A stretch of 64,000 bases of DNA from Dendrocalamus latiflorus. Its lineage: Eukaryota > Streptophyta > Magnoliopsida > Poales > Poaceae. Below are positions 43,771-56,023 of this stretch, piece after piece. The position numbers were made by a program, and so were the translations under genes. Below the pieces are notes generated by a model. The model did no database searches. It saw only the letters and a program-made list of their open reading frames with translations, and was not told the origin of the DNA. Position 1 is the stretch's first letter. Every line of letters begins with the position of its first letter. The stretch is taken from NCBI GenBank assembly GCA_017311315.1, contig CM029671.1, positions 23,496,565 to 23,560,564 on the forward strand, written 5' to 3'.

Positions 43771-46280
43771 CACATGGATGACTTCTTTTATTGAACAAAT
43801 ACAGATATATTCCACTTCACCACTTGGTACAAGCAACCAAACATGCCGTTACTGACTACGGAGACCCATATGTCAGTGGTACGGGTGTGTAATTGGCGGT
43901 GCCGCTGAGAGTTTTACGGGGCAACTTAATCTGCTTTCCGGCGATCGCTTTTGGAGGCTCGTCCAGCTGCAGCAGCAGGGCCCAGACCTCACATCCCACG
44001 CGCGCTGGATCGCACATTCGCGCCACCTTTGCGTCCGGGGCCGCCTGACCCGGGCCCCGGCGCACAAAGCTTGCTACGGACATGCGGGGTCGCTGCTCCT
44101 GTGACCCGGGTTGTCGGCGACTTGACGTCAGAGAAGCAGCCGATAAGCTTTATAGGATTTTACCGGAGGAAGCTTCGCCGCGCCTCGCCGCGTTTCGTGG
44201 ATGGGGCCCTCCGCTAGCGGAGAGGGGTTTGGAGTTCAGAAAAATCTGTGAAGAGGCATCCGGTGTTGGGCCTGAAGCCTATATAATAAGTGGGCCAAAT
44301 CTACATGTCGGATGATGAAGGACATGGTTTCATTTCTCTGTACTCCTTTATGCTTTCATTTAAGGCCGGGACACGGCCCATGGAAGGTTAACTGATCTAA
44401 CCTGGACGGTCTGGGTTTTAATCTGCCAAATGATTTTCGGGGCCGAGCTCATGGGTACTGTTGTTGCCACTTACCGTAGAGCACTAGGAGCAAAACAGAG
44501 TAGAGTCTGACGCAATCCACAAATCGATTCATTTTGAATTAGGTGCTGTAGTTTCTTTGGGTTATCAATTCCTTATCTCAACACATGGACTCCTTACCCA
44601 CCTTTGCATTCATAGTGCAAGACACTACTACTCGAGTTATTTTATAAGGTTTTGATAAGGTGAGGACGTCCGCCCGTATCGGACGCTGGCCCACGTATCA
44701 GTGCGGTCCACCCTCGGTCCATTCCGAATTTTCTTAACTCATCGTTGTCGTCCCACCAGGCCACCACCTCTTACTCTCTTCTCATTCCTTATCCCTTCTC
44801 ACTCTCTTCCTCTCCGACAATTCCTGAGCTCGGCGATGACTACAAGCCTAGCCACCCCCGTCCCTGGCACCGGTGCTACTAGATCCGGACGTTGCCATCG
44901 ACTTCCTCTTCGGCCGTCCTTGGGTGTGGCGTTGGCAGATTCGGCCACCGCCGTCAAGTTCCTCTTCGACCGTTGGGCGCGGAGCTGGCAGATCCGACCT
45001 TCCCCCCTTCGCCGATAACCTAGGAGGTTAAGTGTGCCACGAGGATGTGAGTGGCCTTCTCCTCCAGTGCTAGATTCATGCCACGCACACCACCTTCCCG
45101 CCGCCCACAACCATCGCAGTCGAGGGCCTCACCACCGCCTGCCATGAGGTAGGTGTTTGTTTTTTGTTGCAATATTTTAATTTCATATATACAATAATTA
45201 GCAACAACCACTACAACATCAAGATTTTTATGAATTTATTTTGTTGCACATATTGGATGATTATGTTGCAAACGTTGTTGACTATTGTTTCCACCGGACC
45301 GTACGATGCTAGTGCTTGGATCGAAGTCCGGACGCTAGCAACTCCCTATTTTATATGCTCATAGCTAATACATTGTAGGGTTCATCACAACAGGGCTTTT
45401 GGTCGGAGTAGTCCTCTTTTCATTAGGGATTACAACCTGGAATAGAGTGACGATAATGTATCGGCAACAATGCTACATTTGAGTTTAATAATTCTGCAGT
45501 CTACTATTTTTCTCTTTGTATCCATTATCAACGCAGATTTTGCACCTTGTACTTACAGAGGTTTGCAATCCAATCTCCAAAGTTCCAATGTTACCAGGAA
45601 GGTTATCAATCCAACTACCAATATATCACGAACAGGGCTTCTAATGTCCGGTTCCAGAATAAAATTGCATTGTACTTGCATTATATTTGTCGACAAAGTA
45701 TCACCAATATAGTAGTTTCAATTGGCAAGTGGCAAGAGCAAAAACCCATGCTCTGGCATTTGTTTAGCATGCATGCACACATATAGAAGCTTAACTATTT
45801 GTGATCCCAATTGGCTGTTACAAAACAAATAGCAGTATAACTGTTTCGGAATCTATACACCCTCTCTCCCCCGAGCATGATACCTGCTAGCCCATGCACA
45901 AGACGCATGGATTTGAGTGAGTGACATATACCCTAAACAATGATTGGCAGGCAGCCAGCACAAGTACTTCAAACTACCATGCGTGCATGCAGACAGGACT
46001 GATCAGTAGTGACTGACTGGGAGTGAGATCCATCAAATGAAATCAGCACACACACATTGGCGACTAAACAAGACATCTCTGCAACTCCTTTTGCATCAGC
46101 TCAGAATCCCAAGCATTTGTCCTGACCCTTTTGGATTCCTCATGTCTGGGGCATATCCACAGATAGGAGAGTGTCTCTCCAAGCCCTCGAGCACATGCAC
46201 GCTCTTCTTGCATTGCTTTCATAGCACTCGCACAACTTGTTTCTTGCGGTGTCTTCATGGAAAAATCTATGGGGATTCAG
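43771..46280. other. Intergenic, nothing coding recognised
   Basis: GC-rich patches at 43860-44240 and 44700-45130 have overlapping frames without domains. Related words (gtccgcccgtatcggacgct near 44668, gtccggacgctagca near 45326) suggest a small element, but its ends are not clear. Confidence 0.4.
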
Positions 46281-46462
46281 TAGCTAAAGAGAATTTCCCT
46301 AGAAAAGTTCAAATGTCTTAGCCTAGTTGCTTGTCCCCACGCTCTTTTATCCTCTAGTTGCACTAAAACAATGCACTGATCCTTTGCTGCCAAATATAAA
46401 AGACCCTTGTCACAACAGTGCCTTCAGTCTTCTGTAACAGGCTGACAAAGGGAATTGCCCCT
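46281..46462 (-). other. Tandem miR399-related words
   Basis: On the minus strand 46462-46443 reads AGGGGCAATTCCCTTTGTCA. It pairs with miR399 (known consensus starting TGCCAAAGGAG) except for one mismatch near the 5' end and one base missing opposite about miRNA position 10. A weaker match lies at 46301-46281. Their flanks are also related (cctagttgcttgtc and cctagttacttgtc), so the two belong to a roughly 160-bp direct duplication. No PHO2-like coding sequence is nearby. This is a weak but specific signal. Confidence 0.3.
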
Positions 46463-47270
46463 TGAGAAAAAGCTGTAATGGTTTATCCTAGTTACTTGTC
46501 ATCTTGCCCTTGTACCTTTGATAAAGAATCCTGTTTAGTTAGTGCCTGATCAACATGGGGACTAATATAATGGCACTGGCTTAACCCTATCTTCTTCGCC
46601 CTATGTGCTTTCCCTGAGATTCTTCCACTGACAAAGTTGGTGGCCTTTCCATGCATGCAAAATTAAGATGTTGAATCACCTTTTCCTTGGAGTAGTAGTC
46701 ATGCAACAAGTATATATACATGCACTGCTACTCTGCTAGCTTAAAAGTCCAAGGAGGAACCGGCAGTCCCCAACTTTTGCCACATTTGACCGGGACGCTT
46801 GGGATGCTCTGAATCACAAGCTGTTGTTCTGATGTGTCCATAATTTTGTTGCTGTTTACTTGATAAACCTAATCTCTGATGATCTGGCTTGTGGGTTGCT
46901 CGATTAGGGTGTTTTGAAGATGCACACACAGCTCGATCCGGCCCATACTTGTTACGTGTACGTGGTACCCAAAAGTAAGGATCGACACGTATGAAGTTGC
47001 TTATAGTTGGTATAAGAAAATTTTAACAAGTAACCAACAACATCACCTTTTCAGATGATCACGACGTAACTAATTTAATTATCCTGGTTGAACGACTACC
47101 TAGTGCTTTGCTGACATTATGTATGTGTCGTGTGCTGATAAACGTAAAACCTTGTTGTCTGATCAAGCAAGCTAAATAATGCAAAAAAAAAATATTGGTC
47201 TGTAAGTCGCAAGTGTGTGCGAGATCCTATATAAAGAATCATATGAGAAGGTCCAGAATATTGTTGTGAT
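46463..47270. other. Intergenic, nothing recognised
   Basis: A ctgacaaag word at 46628 may begin a third, more decayed unit of the preceding duplication. Otherwise nothing is seen. Confidence 0.35.
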
Positions 47271-49300
47271 GAACAATTACAAATTTTGTGAAGTAGTAAA
47301 ATGATTTTGTAAATATTGCATTTGATTTGGACTATTTTCTGGAAATGTCAGGAAAATCAGAAGTACCATAGGTATACATACGGTAGTACCGCTGGGCAGT
47401 AGTACCGTAGGTGTAGGAGTGGTAATACAGCATGGCGGAAGTACCAGGTTAAGCTGCAGAATATTTTTTCCAGAGAGATCCAGTTCGGGTTTGCAAGGTG
47501 CAAAAGTACTGCTTTGGGAACAGTAGTACCGCAATGTAGTAGTACCAGTGTGTTAGGCGCGGAACTATCGATCTTTTCAGAAAAACAGGGTTTAGGGGAT
47601 TTGAGTCATAGATTGAGTTGGGATAACCTAGGTCATTGGATTAAGGTTGCATGATGCATATATCGGCTAATGTAGGTCAAGTTATGAAGAATTTGTGTCT
47701 GAAAATGATTTTTTTGTCTTTAGATGTGTAGGGTCATTTGGAGTCAACTGTGATCAACGGCGATGATTGAGACTAGATTAATGGGGGAGTTGAGGCCCAG
47801 AACGGTCAAGAATGCCGGGTGAGACGGTAAGCTCAAACATGGCATGAGAAAGGTGGGAAATGTTGAAGTCATGTTCGAATGGCGGGATAGTGCCACGTGG
47901 CTTGCACAGGCCAAGTGAGCCGTGGTTCGGTGGAACTGGGATGGGAGAGACTTGGCGGTGCGTGGTGAGCTAGTGGTGTACCTACACGTAGCAAGCATGG
48001 CGATTGCTTGCAGTGATTGGTGATGATCAGGTCAAGGAAGGGTAATTTGATAGTTTAATCAAAATATTGAAAATCATCTTAGATCAAAACCGTGGCGTAT
48101 GGATGATATACTAGAGAGCGGTTTAGGTCAAGGTGGAGCTAGTTTGATCAAGGTGGATCAAGACTAAGAATTTAGCGGATGCACACTTATATACTTTGAA
48201 AATCGTGTATAAGTGAACTTGTGTGAGTAAAACTCGCGTGTGTGGGGTTAACGGGTTTCTCCTCTTAATAGCGGATAATATCCACTAAGGTGAATAGGTG
48301 ACTGGTTACCCACTTATAAAAGGATTGGGATGGAGACAGATGGTTAATCATCCAATATATCTCTTGTGCTCTCACCTATAGGTCCAGGTTTAGGGTTAGG
48401 GTTTGAGAGTGAGTACTTTGAGTGCTATTTGTCCTTCAAGGTGGAGTGGCTGTAAAACCTACTTTATCAAGTTAGCAATACATCAATCTTTATGCAACTC
48501 TTGAGTCCCTTTTGTTTTTATTGATGTGCTTGACTTTTGGTTAGTTTTGATCTCTCTTCTTTTTTCTTTTTGTGATCTTGCTAAACTAAGGATGTGTAAG
48601 AGATAATAATAATTCTTGGAAATACATCTCCACTCATCTAGGCACTCTGGTAGCAAAATTCACGAGAAAACCTGATTTTAGTTGATTTGGCACCAAGGTG
48701 TGATTTCTTTATCCGAGGGTTTTTGACATAATTTCTTTCGTGCTCTTGCTTGCTAGAACATGTGGAAACATATCTAGAGCTATCTTGGTTATCATCTACC
48801 CACGATCTGGTTGTATTCACCGTTTGAGATTTTGGTTCAGTTTTGATGCACCTTTCTAATAAACTAAAAGATGTTTCAACTTTGACTATGATTTTCATGA
48901 TCATTTGTTAGAATAGGTTCTTGATATCCTAGGGTAGATCCCTGCAATATTTCATGTCATTTAGATCTACGGATCAAAAGTTCTCTTAATTTTGGTTTCT
49001 AAAATTGTGCTGAAAACACCATTTACACTGATTTTACTGTAGCAGCGGAAGTACTGTGGTTACTATAGCAGTTGTACTGCAGTTACTGTAATAAGCGGTA
49101 GTATCGCAATTACAACAGTGGTAGTTCCATTTTTGTTTTTTTCATGTGTTTTCAGTGTTTCAAATTGCTAGCTTTTGCGGTGGATTTTTATCCTAATCTT
49201 CATAGCTCTGTAGCTACTGAAGCAATGGATTGGTGACTATTTGGGTGAAATTTTCAGAAACTATTCACCCCCTGTTGCCTTCGGTCTTTCACTGTAAAAA
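47270..49300. repeat. Retroelement-like non-coding block
   Basis: Repeated agtaccg/cggtagta words (47385-47560 and 49040-49130) and the stretch ctattcaccccctg near 49262 resemble non-coding regions of grass LTR elements. The segment 47585-47975 is an inverted partner of 22680-23045. No reading frame with a domain is present and no LTR pair can be defined. Confidence 0.45.
47585..47975 (-). repeat. Dispersed repeat, inverted partner of 22680-23045
   Basis: The reverse complement is colinear with 22680-23045 through at least seven shared words. Divergence is moderate. Confidence 0.65.
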
Positions 49301-51824
49301 GTACTATATTTCCATTCATAAATGGAAATTGGAAAATATCCCTTAAAAAAGAACATGTAAAAAGTATAGGCCAAAATCCCTAATGGATAAGATTTGATTA
49401 TTCTCGGTGAAAATATGTATCAACAGCTCAAAATAAAAAAGGGTGAAACGATGAACAACTTACTTCCCACTGTCCAAGTCCGAGGCAAGAGAGTACAGTG
49501 GGACTGTATGAGACTATCTTCTTGAAGTTTCAACCTCTAGGTACGTTCAGCATGACTGACATATTGTGTGACCACGAGTGCAAACCAAACCACACTAACA
49601 AAAAATTATAGCCGCCCTAGCTACGTACATAAATAATAAATTTAATGTCATCGCATGGTTTTCCTAATCTAAGAACTTTGGTTAAACTAAATGCCAAGCG
49701 CTGTGCTCCTAGAGTAACCTGCATCGCCAAGTGCCGTGATTCATCCTACCACTCATTAGCAGCTTAGTCCGAATCACCTCCATCTGCTTTTTCTGAAAAT
49801 GACAACTACGTTAATCGATTACCACAAGAAAATCGCGGCCGGTGCTGCCCTAATGCACGCAGCTCATTTCACTCGGGTTCGATGCTGAGACCAAATTTAG
49901 CGTATCTCATCTAAATAAATAAAACAAAGCATACATGTGTGCTTATTCAGTATAAAAGTGAGTGTCCGTGATTCGTAAGGCCTTAATTAGTGCCTTCGCA
50001 AAATTTTCAAATACATGTTACGGGGATGTACATGTGTATACATGCATATGATGGTGCGAGTTATATATAAGTCTCCCTTGTACCCTCAAAAAAGAAAACT
50101 CAATCCATCACTCATCCCTCGCCAGCAAGTTTAACAGATGATGAGGCATTCATGCATGCATGATGGATGTTGAAGACTAATTAAAGTGTTTCCTCCTAGC
50201 CTTCTATCACATAGCACAAGATTTCGTCGTCATGCATCATCTAAGCATGCACGGTATTCCGTGGTCCAATTCGAGGATGCTTAATCCGCAACTCAAATGC
50301 TCTTTACCGCATATACAATGCCCCCAAACGCATCGATTTCAGGCTGTTTCGACGCGGCATGTAGCGAAGGATAACCTATAATAAGAAGCTGACATGTGGT
50401 CCCTGAAGCTTTCTGCGAGGAATTAGTAAGAAACTCTATCGCAACGACATTATATTGTCACGCATCGATCGATCCCATGCACATGCAGCGGTGTCACGAG
50501 AAACTGTGGGCGGTTGTTCACTACACACACACTCGCAGATTCAGGCATCATGCAAATACGCATGCATTTCATTCATGGCGAGTGTCAGTGTACTACTAGC
50601 TCACTGAACACTTCCGTGCAGTGTGCGGGAGCAGGGAGCAATAACGGGCGCGTACTGGGGATCGATCGCGTGTGTGATGTGAGGTACGTGGAACTGCAAG
50701 AGACCCGTGCGTCGCATTGCAGTTTCGCAGCCAACCACGTGTGTCAGTGCGGATGTGGTCACGTACGAACGAACCATCTTTCGCTGCGCCTACGCAAGCG
50801 GAACAACCGAGCGGTGTACGAACGAGTGGTTCACGAGATCCGACGTGACGCCGGCCGGCCGGTCACGTAGACTCCCGTGCATTTATGGCTTCTAAATTTT
50901 CGGTGTAATCATATTCATAATTATAAGACATATTTTACCTCTTGTAAATATCTAACTGTACTTTACATTCTCTACATATATGCATTGAATATAGTGTTTA
51001 GAGATAACAATTATAGACAGTCTAGTTATTTTTAATATCTCATCGGTCTATGTAACAAGACAAAATATGCCTTATAAACATAGACGGAAGGAGTATCTAC
51101 GTGCATATGAAACGACGTACATGCATGCGCGCATCTGCACTGCACGGCTTGATAATATATGGGGTGTTTGTATTGACTTTTGCTTATGTTTTTAGGATGT
51201 GGCTTATGACTTTTTGGCTGAAAATAAATAGTAGTTGTAAAAGAAGTGGTTTTTAGGAGAACGGAGCGGGCCGTGCAAAAAAAGGATAGATGCGTGCATG
51301 TAACGGAAGCAAGAGGAGTGAGGTGGGTAATGCACCTGTGATCTCTTGTCTTATCACTGAAACAAGATGGTAGTGAGAGAAAATGAGAATCTGCTTCGAG
51401 AATCCCAGTGTTCGTATTGGTTTTTAATTTTTTTTAAATAGAACAAAAACAAAAATCAATTCTAACAGTGTGACGCGCGGCGTACTCCACCCTCCCAGCT
51501 GGCCAGCCCTACAGTACTTTCAACGGCGGCTAACCAAATGGTCCTACCGACGAGATTACTGAACTGGACGCTCCTGCCTGTCCGTGCATGCACTCCCCAT
51601 GATACATGGGACCGTGCACCGTCTCATCTCATGCGTGTGACGCATTCAACGTAACCGGCTGGCCTTCTCATGGTCAGTGGGCCCGGAAACAAATGCGTCT
51701 CTAGGCGTTGCGAGCACTCGCGTCCGATCCTCCGCGTGGCCGTTCTTTTCGATTTTTCGGTCCGTTTTTTGCTTTAGTTTTAACGGCCGTGAAGTAATGG
51801 CTGAGGATATGATTAAACACGCGT
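49301..51824. other. Intergenic, nothing coding recognised
   Basis: Non-coding DNA with a Stowaway-like stretch at about 50909-51094 (ataaacatagacggaaggagta at its right end, split here only by position) and an incomplete hAT-like end near 51170. Short frames lack domains. Confidence 0.4.
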
Positions 51825-51989
51825 ACGTGGGCCATAGAGGGAATGATCGGCTGCGGGTGCGGTCCAATTGGGCAAGCTGAGAGTTGTTAATTGGATCCAC
51901 GATTGCACTGCCCAAATCAAGGTTCGATCTTATGATTACATGCTCAGTGCTTTGTTAAGATCACATAGTGCATGTTGATTTGTGATCCA

Positions 51990-52070
51990 AATCCTACTGA
52001 TATGTTGACAAAGCCAGTTCCTGTTGCTAAGTTTGAGCTTTGCTCAAGCTTAGTTGGTATTACAGTATAG
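51990..52070 (+). pseudogene. C-terminal tail of copia pol in copia-3
   Basis: The 26 codons read NPTDMLTKPVPVAKFELC and on to a stop, the typical end of a Ty1-copia RNase H region. It starts abruptly at the LTR junction. Confidence 0.7.
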
Positions 52071-52279
52071 CCCAAGAGGCTATGTGGCGCCGAAAGTATT
52101 TCTTTCTTTGTTGTGTTCAGGGTGAAGGATTGATTGATGCTACAGGAAGGAATTTGTCTCAAGGTGGAGTATGTTGATTTGTGATCCAAATTCTATACAT
52201 TAATTAGGCCAGCTTCTGGACGGAGCGTAGCGGAGGCCCGTCGCCGGAGGCTTAGGGCCGGAGCGGAGCGGGCATCGCG

Positions 52280-52956
52280 ATGGCGTCGATGAAGTTTGAT
52301 CTACCGCTACTCGACTACAAGACGAGATTCTCGCTGTGGCAAGTGAAGATGAGGGCGATACTCGCCCAATCACAGGATCTGGATGAGGCCCTAGATTGCT
52401 TCGGGAAGAAGGAGAAGGATCAATGGACTCCTAAGGAGAAACGTAAAGATCGTAAGGCTCTGTCGCTCATTCAACTTCATCTTTCTAATGATATCTTGCA
52501 AGAAGTGCTGCAGGTGAAAACTGCTGCAGAAATTTGGTTGAAACTGGAATCGATCTGCATGTCAAAAGATCTCACCAGTAAGATGCACATGAAGATGAAG
52601 TTGTTCTCGCACAAGTTGCAGGAGGGAGGATCGGTGATTAACCACATATCGGTCTTTAAGGAGATCGTGGCCGATCTGTTATCCATGGAGGTAAATTTGA
52701 TGATGAGGATTTAGGTCTTCTGTTACTATGCTCACTGCCTAGTTCATATTCAAATTTCCGTGATACCATATTGTTAAGCCGTGATGAACTAACCCTAGCG
52801 GAGGTTTATGAGGCGCTCCAGAGTAAGGAGAAGATGAAAGGTATGGTGCAGGGTGAGCCGTCGTCCTCCAAGGGCGAGGCGTTGCAGGTCAGGGGCAGAT
52901 CTGAGCAGAAGTCCTATGATAACAACAATCGCGACAAGAGCCAGTATGGATCCTAG
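52280..52956 (+). pseudogene. copia-3 gag pseudogene, frameshifted
   Basis: The first 144 codons (52280-52714) are a copia gag N-terminus (LPLLDYKTRFSLWQVKMRAIL, then a UBN2-like region with WLKLESICMSKDLTSKMHMK). A one-base loss near 52690-52700 shifts the frame and gives a stop. The gag sequence continues in another frame to 52956 (LSRDELTLAEVYEALQSKEK) and ends at a stop. The zinc knuckle, protease and all of pol are absent. Confidence 0.8.
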
Positions 52957-53677
52957 TCGAATTAGGGTTTCCTTGATATATATATCCTGTAAGCCGCTGT
53001 TTGGGATGACAGATTAGAGTTGTAATCCCCGGCGTTGTAACCTCACCCCGATATAGTGAAGATTGTTGCTGGCTGGCGCCCGTGGTTTTTCCCCTCTCGC
53101 ATTGGGAGGGTTTTCCACGTTAAATCTCGTGTGTCTCTGTGTTTGATCTTGTTTACTTCGTCGTTCCTCCGCCGTCACGTGTAACAGTGCATATATTTGA
53201 AGAATGTTTAGTGCAAATCATTTTTTTTACGTGTGACTATAGAGGGAATGATCGGCTGCGGATGCGGTCCAATTGGGCGAGCTGAGAGTTGTTAGATCCA
53301 TGATTGCACTGCTCTAATCAAGGTTCAATCTGATGATTACATGCTCATTACTTTGTTAAGATCACATAGTGCATATATTTGAAAAATGTTTAGTGCAAAT
53401 CATTTTTTAACGTGTGGCTATAGAAACATCTCAGTCAGATAGCCAAATCAACCTCGAGTTTTTCTTAGAAAATTGATGAGGTGGTCTTTATTGGTTCAAA
53501 TAGCCCCCATTTTTCGTACCCGTATGTGTTCCATGTTAGTTAAGAGGAAAAGGAGAGAGATTTACCGAGAATAGTCAATGGTGTCTTTTCTCTCTTTTTT
53601 TCATTAGAATTTTCAGTTTCTCACAAATTTACCGTTTTAGTTTTTGCAACATAAGTCATTTTTTATTTTAGCAGTTA

Positions 53678-53988
53678 TTCCTTCTATTTTCTTTTATTTG
53701 TCGTTTTAAAATGCACACAATCAGTATTTTAAAAACTTTGATCACAAATATACTTAAAATTATTTAACTTTATTAGATGAAAATTGTATTAGCAGATCTA
53801 TCACCCAAAATATCCATATACTTAAAAGTATTTAGAATAGTCACATGAAAATTATACTAATAGATTTATCATCAAAAGTATTTGTATATTATTATACTTA
53901 AATACTTTTTCTAACATAAAAATGGAAAAGAAAATGGTCAAAGACATGTATTGAGACAATATCGATTTCCAAAACGACAAGATGGAGG
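53678..53988. mobile_element. Stowaway-like MITE
   Basis: Flanked by TA (53676-53677 and 53989-53990). The left end ttccttctattttcttttat and the right end aacgacaagatggagg contain the inverted cgtttt/aaaacg and ccttc/ggagg words of the family. The interior is AT-rich. Confidence 0.55.
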
Positions 53989-54644
53989 TAGTAAGTAGAT
54001 TACACCAGTGTCTTTCAATTTTTCTTTAAAAAATGGAGGTTAGCTTGATGGTTTGATGCTTCAACTGAAAGGATTTGCAGTAGCGCGCTCAAAGAGATGC
54101 CCTCGAATCCTTGCAACGAGCAGATGGAGTTCTCGAAGTGAAACTACTATTAAGACACAACTGCCATCTACAATGCAGTTGAGCCTACAGAGTAGCATAC
54201 CTTGTCTATAATATTAATTCCTCTGTCGAAATAGTTTTCAGTGCTTGGACATCAAACAAAAGAGTCGTTTTCCGCTTGCAACTAAGAGGATTTTTAAATA
54301 TAATGGGACCCTCTAATTTACTAAATTAGCTGTAGCTTGTCCCATGTACGTCCCAACCCAAACTGACCTAATTATTTCACCATGATATGGCCCGTGATCT
54401 CTCTCTCTTAGGAAATATCTTATGCTATCCTTTGTTACGGTGCTACCCGTCTACCTCCGTATTACAAACGCGCAAAACTTCCGAAATATTCCAAAAATTT
54501 GATGGTGTAGGGGGAGACATATTCTATAGCTATATAAAATTTCAAAAATCAAACTTGATCACATTTGAGAGAAATTCATAGCAGTGCTCTTTGCATAGCG
54601 TTATCGTTCATTAAGCCGAGTTCCAAAACTTCTAGGTGCACATG

Positions 54645-54886
54645 GGTGAAATTACACTGTAGTTGACTGAAATTGCAATGTAGCTGAAGGTAGCTTATTT
54701 GGCGTAATTAAATTTATAAAAAATAAAAATAGAAAAATATGTTAGCTCATCATGGACAATGCAAACGAATATAGAAAAAAAGAACCAGCAAAAAACTAAA
54801 AAAAAAGCAAAAAGTTCGGAAAGACGAAATTTATGAATAGTAAAAAATAAGCCAGAAGCTCAAGCCGAAATAAGCGGGGTGTAAAT
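54645..54886 (+). repeat. AT-rich MITE-like family, copy E
   Basis: The words ttatttggcgtaattaaa, gttagctcatcatgg, aacgaatata, aagaaccagc, tatgaatagt and aagccagaagc occur in family order. It is close to copy A. Confidence 0.65.
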
Positions 54887-55874
54887 CACCGTAAATTCGT
54901 GACATGTTTACTCAATCCTTCTACTATCTCTGTTTTCCCCCCTAAAATCCAGCTCTAGTTTTTTGTAAGTACTAATTGCACTCAATTTTTCAAGTAAATG
55001 TTTTTTTTGCAAGGAAGTAAATGTGAACCTCTAGTCAGAATATATAATTACAATCGTGATGCCTCACCTTCCCCTTGATAACTACAAAGATTCAAGTGGC
55101 GAAATTAGGAGCACAGGATCCAAATGAACAATTGTATGGCATGTTTCAAACACAAAAAATCCACAGGAAGGAGTACAAATTAAATCCTTTGGGTATTCTC
55201 TAATCCAAATGGAAGATGTCATTTTGCTCTTTTTTGTGACTTGGTAATTGTCATTTTGCATGATATTATCAAACGAAGTATACTACTGATAAATTATTGT
55301 TCACATTGACATGTTATCCTGATAATTACTAGTTACTATAGACAAATATATAGCTGGCCATCCAGAACAATCCAACAAATCAATACAGCATTCCATCTAT
55401 AATTAGCGACCTTGTAACCTTCTTCCCCTCCCCTTCCCCTAGCTCCCGCTTCCCCTTCATCTCTCGCTTTCCCAATCGCTCCTCTAGCCCTCTAGGTAGT
55501 TCGTCGACTTCCCTAAAGCTCTTTGTAGATGGACAAGCACAAATTTCCGCAGGTTCACTCTTCAATTCGAGCTAGCTAGTTAGAAACATGCATGTATATG
55601 TGCCAATCATCTTGATTCTTTCTAGTTACAAGCAACAGTGCTCCTAGATCTCGATCCCTCTTGGTACATAGAACAAGGCTTCATTTCTTGCCCTTGGTTT
55701 CCGGCTAAATACAAACCCGCTACAGTTCCATCTGCTCCTTCACTGAAATATTCCTTGTACTTGATCACCTTCTCCATTCCCCCTTGGTTTCCCCCTTTGA
55801 TTCACGTCCCAAAGTTCTAATGGAATACGTAGGAAACCACGTGTAGCTAGCTCCAAGCAACAAGTGCACTCCCC

Positions 55875-55884
55875 TCTATATATG
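55875..55884 (+). promoter_or_regulatory. TATA box of the GRAS gene
   Basis: The word tctatatatg lies about 140 bp before the start codon, giving a 5' UTR of roughly 115 nt. Confidence 0.6.
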
Positions 55885-56023
55885 CTTTGTACAAGCACCA
55901 AATCCGCGCCTCAAACTGTTCAACGTGCACTAGCTCTGCCTCCTTGTTCTTTTCTAATCATCGCTGCTGCGTCGCGAAATTTGTATCCTTCTTTGCCTCT
56001 TTCCACCTGTGTCGCGCCCCTAC

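Larger units (their letters stand above)
51973..53186 (+). mobile_element. Deletion-scarred copia remnant (copia-3)
   Basis: 1214 bp, starting TGTTGATTTGTG and ending CACGTGTAACA, flanked by the 5-bp duplication GTGCA (51968-51972 and 53187-53191). The inside is scrambled: about 20 bp of LTR start, then a pol C-terminal tail, 3' leader and purine tract. A second LTR start follows (52173), then a short leader, gag, and finally the 3' half of an LTR. Several internal deletions joined these pieces. It cannot encode RT or integrase. Confidence 0.8.
51825..53409 (+). repeat. Tandem duplication of a ~180-bp unit, left copy split by copia-3
   Basis: The unit runs from acgtg.g.catagaggg through gatcggctgcgg, ccaattgggc, gttaagatcacatagtgca and tttagtgcaaatcattttt. 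The left copy is 51825-51972 plus 53187-53228; the right copy is 53229-53409. A further partial start follows at 53410. Copia-3 inserted in the left copy after the duplication arose. Confidence 0.8.
53410..55870. other. Upstream region of the GRAS gene
   Basis: No gene is seen. It holds a Stowaway-like MITE (53678-53988) and MITE copy E (54645-54886). The remainder is AT-rich. Confidence 0.45.

Noticed and set aside
45000..46280. A PHO2-like ubiquitin-conjugating gene downstream of the miR399-like sites
   Set aside because: No open frame or E2 motif is present on the minus strand to the left of the sites.
56009..56023. In-frame ATG at 56009 as the GRAS start
   Set aside because: It would add five residues not seen in the family; MMQFT at 56024 is the conserved start.
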